From: RZYP01 sp964386405
GTDB taxonomy: Bacteria > Bacillota > Negativicutes > Acidaminococcales > Acidaminococcaceae
DNA length: 10,060 bases
Assembly: GCA_964386405.1 (NCBI GenBank)
Contig: CAYLRW010000058.1
Coordinates: forward strand, 1-10,060
Direction: 5' to 3'
The stretch's first letter is position 1; each line of letters begins with the position of its first letter. The position numbers and the translations under genes are program-made. Below, one piece after another: positions 6,355 through 10,060 of this stretch. Below the pieces are notes generated by a model. The model saw only the letters and a program-made list of their open reading frames with translations, ran no database searches and was not told the origin of the DNA.

Positions 6355-7755
6355 TTATTGAGAGACCGTCTTGGTTTCGTCCAGAATACTTCTGATGATT
6401 TCCATTCCTTTGGCTAGTTGATGATGATTGTCCGGTGCGGCAATCGCAATTCTGACGGCGTTAACGTGTTTAGTATTGCCAACCGCAAAACGTTCTGCAC
6501 CGTAGACCCGGACACCATGTTGATAAGCTTTGGCAGCAAACTCTTCGCCTGTCATATTTTGGGGTAAAATAAGCCAGCGCATAATACCTTCTGGACGGCC
6601 AAGAAGCTTATAAGAACTTAAATAGAGGTCTGCAATAGCATTGCGCTGCCTGTTTTCCGAACGGTGCAGCGCAATTATTTTATCCAGTTCCCCTGAATTG
6701 ATCATCCGGCATACAAGTTCGGCCATCAGAGGAGGCACGGAAATATTCAGATTGTATAATGCTTCCGATATTTTTTGTTTATATGTTTCCGGAACAGCAA
6801 GAAATGCTAATCTCAAACCGGGAGAAACTACTTTGGACAGACTGGAAATATAGATAACCTGTTCGGGCGCATAACATGCTATAGGAGCAAGTGGCTTTTC
6901 TAAAAGGAGGCTATGAATGGCATCTTCGATAATAATAAGTTTTTTCTTTTGGGCTAGCTGTGCAATCGTTCTTCTGCTGGTTTCTGAGAGGGTGTGTGTC
7001 GTGGGATTGTGCATATCAGATATGATATACAGACCTTTTATATTTTCATTCTTGCAGGCATATAGTATGCCCTCAGGTGACATCTCACCATTCTTTTGCT
7101 GAATGGGAATTAAGCGGATGCCAAGCATATTGGCCGCTGTTTTGATCCCTGGATAAGTAAATTCGTCGGTGCCGATTCGATCACCGGATTGAAAAAGACC
7201 TGCCAAAGTGGCGGTTATTGCATTTTGCGCCCCATTTGCTAGCAATAGTTGTTGTGGTTGGACGTTATAGCCAGCTTTTTCCATTAGTTTGGCAGCCGAC
7301 TTTTTTTGCCAGGCAGTACCATTTGATTGACCGTACTGGAAGAGCTCACTAAAATCAGGTTCTATAGTCATTTTTTTAAGATATTTTACAATGATTTCGT
7401 TAACGTTTTTTGTTGGAAATACTGGTCCCATTTCAATTATTCCTAAGGAATCATCTTCAGGGAGCAAAAAAGGATTAGCGGCAGCATCGGAAGCAATGAA
7501 AGTCCCATTCCCGACTGTTGAGCAAATAATTCCTTTCTGCTCGCATAGCTTGAAAGCACGTGAAATTGTGCTTACATTAATATCCAGAAAATCAGCTAGT
7601 TCACGCTGAGGCGGTAATTTGGTACCAGGTGTCAAGAAACCGGTCCGGACATCTTCTTCTAATTTTTCGGCTATTATCTTGTATAGAGGTCCGGTTGCCT
7701 GGCTAAAATCTGGTTTCCAACTCATTGGATAATTATCGAAAGAATTGACGGGCAT
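6355..7755 (-). CDS. Second MocR-family regulator (GntR wHTH-aminotransferase fusion), partner of azlCD
   Basis: I place the start at the ATG at 7755-7753, giving 466 aa, because GGAGGAA (7767-7761) stands 5 to 8 bases before it; an upstream in-frame ATG at 7791 adds 12 residues, lacks a ribosome site and lies inside the promoter palindrome. The GntR winged HTH is at about 20-87 (KLPPQRELADFLDINVSTIS), then the aminotransferase-like domain (about 100-460). PLP ligands: Lys308 in SSLSKVVSPGLRLAF, Asn250 in DMHNPTT, Asp278 in IIEDAIH, Arg435 in AVRIAIA. The tyrosine expected three residues after the Asp (contact to the PLP hydroxyl) is His281 here. It is divergent from azlCD and likely represses itself and controls that branched-chain exporter. 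It shares design but only modest similarity with the other MocR protein in the window, so they are not recent duplicates. Confidence 0.93.
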   Translation of the reverse strand: MPVNSFDNYPMSWKPDFSQATGPLYKIIAEKLEEDVRTGFLTPGTKLPPQRELADFLDINVSTISRAFKLCEQKGIICSTVGNGTFIASDAAANPFLLPEDDSLGIIEMGPVFPTKNVNEIIVKYLKKMTIEPDFSELFQYGQSNGTAWQKKSAAKLMEKAGYNVQPQQLLLANGAQNAITATLAGLFQSGDRIGTDEFTYPGIKTAANMLGIRLIPIQQKNGEMSPEGILYACKNENIKGLYIISDMHNPTTHTLSETSRRTIAQLAQKKKLIIIEDAIHSLLLEKPLAPIACYAPEQVIYISSLSKVVSPGLRLAFLAVPETYKQKISEALYNLNISVPPLMAELVCRMINSGELDKIIALHRSENRQRNAIADLYLSSYKLLGRPEGIMRWLILPQNMTGEEFAAKAYQHGVRVYGAERFAVGNTKHVNAVRIAIAAPDNHHQLAKGMEIIRSILDETKTVSQ

Positions 7756-7779
7756 TATAATTCCTCCATTCCAAAATTG

Positions 7780-7811
7780 TTTTGCATACAATTATACTAT
7801 TGTGTGCAAAA
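7780..7811. promoter_or_regulatory. 13-bp palindrome between mocR-type gene and azlC, probable operator
   Basis: The arms TTTTGCATACAAT (7780-7792) and ATTGTGTGCAAAA (7799-7811) are complementary at 12 of 13 positions (the other would be a G-T pair), with a 6-base spacer. Its centre coincides with the -10 box of the regulator promoter (7796-7791) and its right arm covers the -35 of the azlC promoter (7800-7805). Symmetry and position strongly suggest an operator for the adjacent regulator. As an RNA hairpin it would lack a downstream T run, so a terminator is unlikely. Confidence 0.7.
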
Positions 7812-7819
7812 AATCACAA
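7791..7819 (-). promoter_or_regulatory. Predicted sigma-A promoter of the second mocR-type gene
   Basis: On the minus strand TTGTGA (7819-7814) and a perfect TATAAT (7796-7791) are spaced by 17 bases, with a start near 7784 and a leader of about 28 bases. It overlaps the opposing azlC promoter, so polymerase could occupy only one at a time. Confidence 0.65.
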
Positions 7820-7828
7820 TGGTACAAT
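7800..7828 (+). promoter_or_regulatory. Predicted sigma-A promoter of azlCD
   Basis: TTGTGT (7800-7805) and TACAAT (7823-7828) are spaced by 17 bases, with a start near 7835, 33 bases before the azlC ATG. The -35 box lies in the right arm of the palindrome, so regulator binding could block it or, with the extra half-sites, reposition polymerase. Confidence 0.5.
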
Positions 7829-7867
7829 GATACTCAATTTAATGCAATAAAAAGCGGGGGTAATAGT

Positions 7868-8593
7868 ATGACCTATGAACAACTAAGCAGCCAAACGCAT
7901 ATCAGTCAACATGAATTTTATCAGGGAGTAATTGCTACGGGACCAATTTTGCTTGGCATAATTCCCTTTGGGATAACTTGTGGCATTATGGGTTTAACTG
8001 CGGGTCTCACACAGCTGGAAACCGTTCTCATGTCTTTGCTGGTTTTTGCCGGTGCCAGCCAGTTTGTAGTAATAACTATGCTCGCAGCTGGTGTGACAAA
8101 TTGGATAGTTCTTGCAATGACGACGTTACTTGTTAATCTGCGACATCTTTTAATGGGAGCGTCACTTGCCCAATATATGCTAAAACAAACTTTGCCAAAG
8201 CAGATAGTTCTTTCTTTCTTGCTGACCGACGAAGCCTATGCCGTAACCACGAGCCGCATTTATCAAAAAGGTTATAGTTCCGCATATCATTTGGGCGTTA
8301 GTATCACTCTCTACCTTTCCTGGGTGTTATCGACGCTGATTGGAGCTCTTGCCGGGAGTTATATTCCAGATCCTTTGTCGTGGGGGCTGGATTTTGCAAT
8401 GCCGGCAACCTTTTTAGTTTTACTTTTCCCACGTCTCAAATGCCGGATAAGTATTATTGTGTTTGCGGTGTCAGCGTTGTTAGCTATTATCGGCTCGCTG
8501 TGGCTGCCTGGTAAGTGGTATATGATTATGGCTTGTGTCGGTGCTACGCTGATGGGTGGATTATTGGAAAGAGTGGTGCAAAATGAGAAATGA
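7868..8593 (+). CDS. azlC: AzlC-family branched-chain amino-acid exporter, large subunit
   Basis: This is the large subunit of the two-component LIV-E/AzlCD exporter, which pumps out branched-chain amino acids and analogues such as 4-azaleucine (BrnF in Corynebacterium). I chose the ATG at 7868 (241 aa): GGGGGT at 7856-7861 lies just upstream and the protein then begins in register with the family. A longer reading from 7745 would run through both promoters. Hallmarks are GIIPFGI (30-36), FAGASQF (60-66), LVNLRHLLMGASL (88-100) and LTDEAYA (119-125), within about seven hydrophobic helices. The gene overlaps azlD by 11 bases, indicating coupled translation of equal subunits. It faces a MocR-type regulator, whereas Bacillus subtilis azlCD is under the Lrp-type AzlB. 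Family call is firm; substrate range is inferred. Confidence 0.95.
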   Translation: MTYEQLSSQTHISQHEFYQGVIATGPILLGIIPFGITCGIMGLTAGLTQLETVLMSLLVFAGASQFVVITMLAAGVTNWIVLAMTTLLVNLRHLLMGASLAQYMLKQTLPKQIVLSFLLTDEAYAVTTSRIYQKGYSSAYHLGVSITLYLSWVLSTLIGALAGSYIPDPLSWGLDFAMPATFLVLLFPRLKCRISIIVFAVSALLAIIGSLWLPGKWYMIMACVGATLMGGLLERVVQNEK

Positions 8594-8906
8594 AATTTTA
8601 GTTGTGATTTTGGCGATGGCTGCAGTAACTTTTGCCACACGTTTTGGCTGTATTGCTTTATTCCGTCAAACAGAAATGCCGGATTGGCTCGAACGGTGGC
8701 TCAAACATATTCCTACGGCTATTTTAACAGCCTTGATTGTGCCGGCACTTCTTTTACCCAAAGGCCAATTAGATATCACTTTGCACAATCATTATTTATT
8801 AGCAGGCATATTGGCGGCAGTTGTCGCCTATAAGAGCCGCAATATCGTTTATACAATTGTTCTTGGCATGGGAACGATGATTGTTTTACGTTTATTGGAT
8901 CAGTGA
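8583..8906 (+). CDS. azlD: AzlD-family branched-chain amino-acid exporter, small subunit
   Basis: This is the small membrane subunit that pairs with AzlC (BrnE in Corynebacterium). The 107-aa protein starts at ATG 8583, inside the end of azlC; an in-frame GTG at 8556 would add nine residues that do not fit the usual AzlD N-terminus. The likely ribosome site is GGAAAGAG, about 10 bases upstream. Visible features are the first helix with AMAAVTFATRFGCIALF (11-27), HIPTAILTALIVPALLL (42-58) as the conserved second helix, and two further helices (about 71-86 and 88-104). Length matches the family at about 100-110 aa. It is the last gene of the operon and is followed within 14 bases by a strong terminator. 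Confidence 0.94.
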   Translation: MRNEILVVILAMAAVTFATRFGCIALFRQTEMPDWLERWLKHIPTAILTALIVPALLLPKGQLDITLHNHYLLAGILAAVVAYKSRNIVYTIVLGMGTMIVLRLLDQ

Positions 8907-8919
8907 TGAATCTTTACAA

Positions 8920-8963
8920 GAAAAAAGCTTTCCCTGCCATATCTGACAGGGAAAGCTTTTTTC
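8920..8963. terminator. Bidirectional Rho-independent terminator between azlD and the mscS-type gene
   Basis: The 17-base arms at 8920-8936 and 8947-8963 are perfectly complementary with a 10-base loop. The stem runs from AAAAAAGCTTTCCCTG to CAGGGAAAGCTTTTTT, giving a T run on both strands. It terminates azlCD on the plus strand and the channel gene, which stops 10 bases away, on the minus strand. Confidence 0.93.
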
Positions 8964-8972
8964 ATTTATCGA

Positions 8973-10043
8973 CTAACTTTCTTTTGGCAAGGAAACATTT
9001 GTTGTGGTAAGCGGCGTCTCAAAATAAACGCTGGTACTCGGGAAGGCAGTAGAAATGCCGTATTCGCTTAGGATATTCAGCAATGCAAAATTGATTTCCT
9101 CTTTTAATCTGAGGAACTCCAGATAATTGGTGGTTTTGGTATAGCAGATTACAAAGATATTCAAACTGCTGGCACCAAAAGAATCAAAGGTGACGGTCAT
9201 GTCTTCGTTATAAAGGCCTTCGTGATCAGTCAGAAAGTTACGAATGCTGTGCACGCATTTCTGCATTTGCTCAGGCGTAGTCGCATATGCGACGCCTAGG
9301 TTGAATTCAATACGTCGTTTGGCGCGTTTTGTGTAGTTGGTAATCGGCGTATTGGAAAGCAGTGAATTCGGAACGTAGACCAACGCTTGAGGGAAAGTTC
9401 TGACGCTGGTACTGCGCAAAGAAATTTTTTCTACCGTGCCTTCAACGCCATTGGCAGAAATCCAATCACCAACCATAAACGGTTTATCCATAATGATGAG
9501 GATGCTGCCGAAAACATTGGCCAAAGCATCTTTGGCAGCAAGGGAAATGGCTAAGCCGCCTAAAGACAGACCGGCAATAAACCCGTTAATGTCGTAACCC
9601 CATTCACTGACAATCATGGCTAAAGCGATAGCTGCGATAAAGAATCTTAAAAAAGTTGAGACAATGTTTACGAGTGACTCTTCAAGCTTAATACCGAGAA
9701 AACTAAGCAGGGTAACAAGCAGATTATGCGTGGTGGTAGCCAGATTGAACATTGTCCAGAAAACAGTTATCAGGATGGAAGAACGTACAATCTGCTGGAT
9801 AACAGCATAATAGGCAATATAGGAAAGCGGTGAAGCCAGAAGGGCAAAATAAAGCCCCAATATTAAAATAAGAAATTGCAGAGGATGATTAGCGGCATCG
9901 ACGATATCTTCATTTGTGTTAAAAGGCAGCTTGCTGGCAAAAATTCTGAGAAACTTGAAAATAACCGAGCGAAAAATGATTCTGAGCAAAAGAAAGCCCA
10001 AAAAAATTGCCAGAGAAGGCAGCCAAGGTTCAATAAAGTTCAT
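8973..10043 (-). CDS. MscS-family mechanosensitive ion channel, YnaI-like
   Basis: This is a 356-aa small-conductance mechanosensitive channel that would open under membrane tension to release solutes during osmotic downshock. About five transmembrane segments are visible (about 8-27, 55-72, 85-105, 128-148, 153-190), the layout of E. coli YnaI (about 343 aa, five helices) rather than the three-helix MscS. The pore helix and its continuation, GLSLGGLAISLAAKDALANV (158-177) then DKPFMVGDWI (186-195), are the family signature. The beta domain includes EGTVEKISLRSTSVRT and VYVPNSLLSN (223-231). The C-terminal alpha/beta domain (about 245-340) shows SLNIFVICYTKT, close to the YnaI SLNIMVYCFTKT as I recall it. 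The ATG is preceded by AGGAGGT (10055-10049) 5 bases away, a near-ideal ribosome site. The promoter lies beyond the window edge. Family call is firm; gating substrate and lipid dependence are unknown. Confidence 0.94.
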   Translation of the reverse strand: MNFIEPWLPSLAIFLGFLLLRIIFRSVIFKFLRIFASKLPFNTNEDIVDAANHPLQFLILILGLYFALLASPLSYIAYYAVIQQIVRSSILITVFWTMFNLATTTHNLLVTLLSFLGIKLEESLVNIVSTFLRFFIAAIALAMIVSEWGYDINGFIAGLSLGGLAISLAAKDALANVFGSILIIMDKPFMVGDWISANGVEGTVEKISLRSTSVRTFPQALVYVPNSLLSNTPITNYTKRAKRRIEFNLGVAYATTPEQMQKCVHSIRNFLTDHEGLYNEDMTVTFDSFGASSLNIFVICYTKTTNYLEFLRLKEEINFALLNILSEYGISTAFPSTSVYFETPLTTTNVSLPKES

Positions 10044-10060
10044 ATATTACCTCCTGTAAT

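Noticed and set aside
7756..7791. Longer start for the second MocR gene at 7791
   Set aside because: The added codons fall on the -10 box and left palindrome arm, there is no ribosome site before that ATG, and GGAGGAA is well placed for the ATG at 7755.
7745..7867. Longer azlC reading frame starting at 7745
   Set aside because: It would begin inside the opposing regulator gene and run through both promoters; family alignment and the G-rich ribosome site favour 7868.
8556..8582. GTG start for azlD
   Set aside because: The extra nine residues do not resemble AzlD N-termini and ATG 8583 gives the usual overlap with azlC.
8359..8640. Minus-strand open frame across the azlC-azlD junction
   Set aside because: It is antisense to two conserved overlapping genes, has no known domain, and shows a composition typical of a shadow frame.
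1..10060. Mobile element, phage or CRISPR content
   Set aside because: No transposase, integrase, terminal repeats or spaced repeat array is visible; base composition looks even across the window.

Overview
The window looks like a chromosomal stretch of a low-to-middling G+C Firmicute with strong AGGAGG-type Shine-Dalgarno sites, most likely a member of the Negativicutes (an inference from protein style and gene order, not proven). The left edge carries an HtrA-type serine protease followed immediately by rlmH. This pair closes the walRK-yycHI-yycJ neighbourhood in many Firmicutes, although the upstream genes lie outside the window.

Layout. 9-1598 (+): htrA-like protease and rlmH, ended by a bidirectional terminator. 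1696-3974: a YjeH-like amino-acid exporter (-) divergent from a LysR-type regulator (+). 4032-4079: a perfect hairpin between convergent genes. 4083-6311: a MocR-type (GntR-aminotransferase fusion) regulator (-) divergent from a LysE/ArgO-type exporter (+). 6355-8906: a second MocR-type regulator (-) divergent from azlC-azlD, a branched-chain amino-acid exporter pair (+). 8920-8963: a bidirectional terminator. 8973-10043 (-): a YnaI-like MscS-family mechanosensitive channel. All CDSs look intact. I see no RNA genes, insertion sequences or CRISPR arrays.

How the genes work together. The central 7.2 kb is three regulator/exporter modules in a row, each a regulator divergent from a predicted amino-acid efflux system: LysR with a YjeH-like Met/branched-chain exporter, MocR with a LysE-like basic amino-acid exporter, and MocR with AzlCD. 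Each divergent intergenic region has its own repeat architecture: a 12-bp dyad, three TTGGTTGG direct repeats, and a 13-bp palindrome with extra ATTGT half-sites. In the two MocR modules these repeats lie on or against recognisable sigma-A-type promoters in both directions. This suggests that excess amino acids, sensed through the PLP-binding domains of the regulators, switch on export. The MscS channel next door would fit a general turgor or solute-release theme, but nothing in the sequence links it to the exporters.
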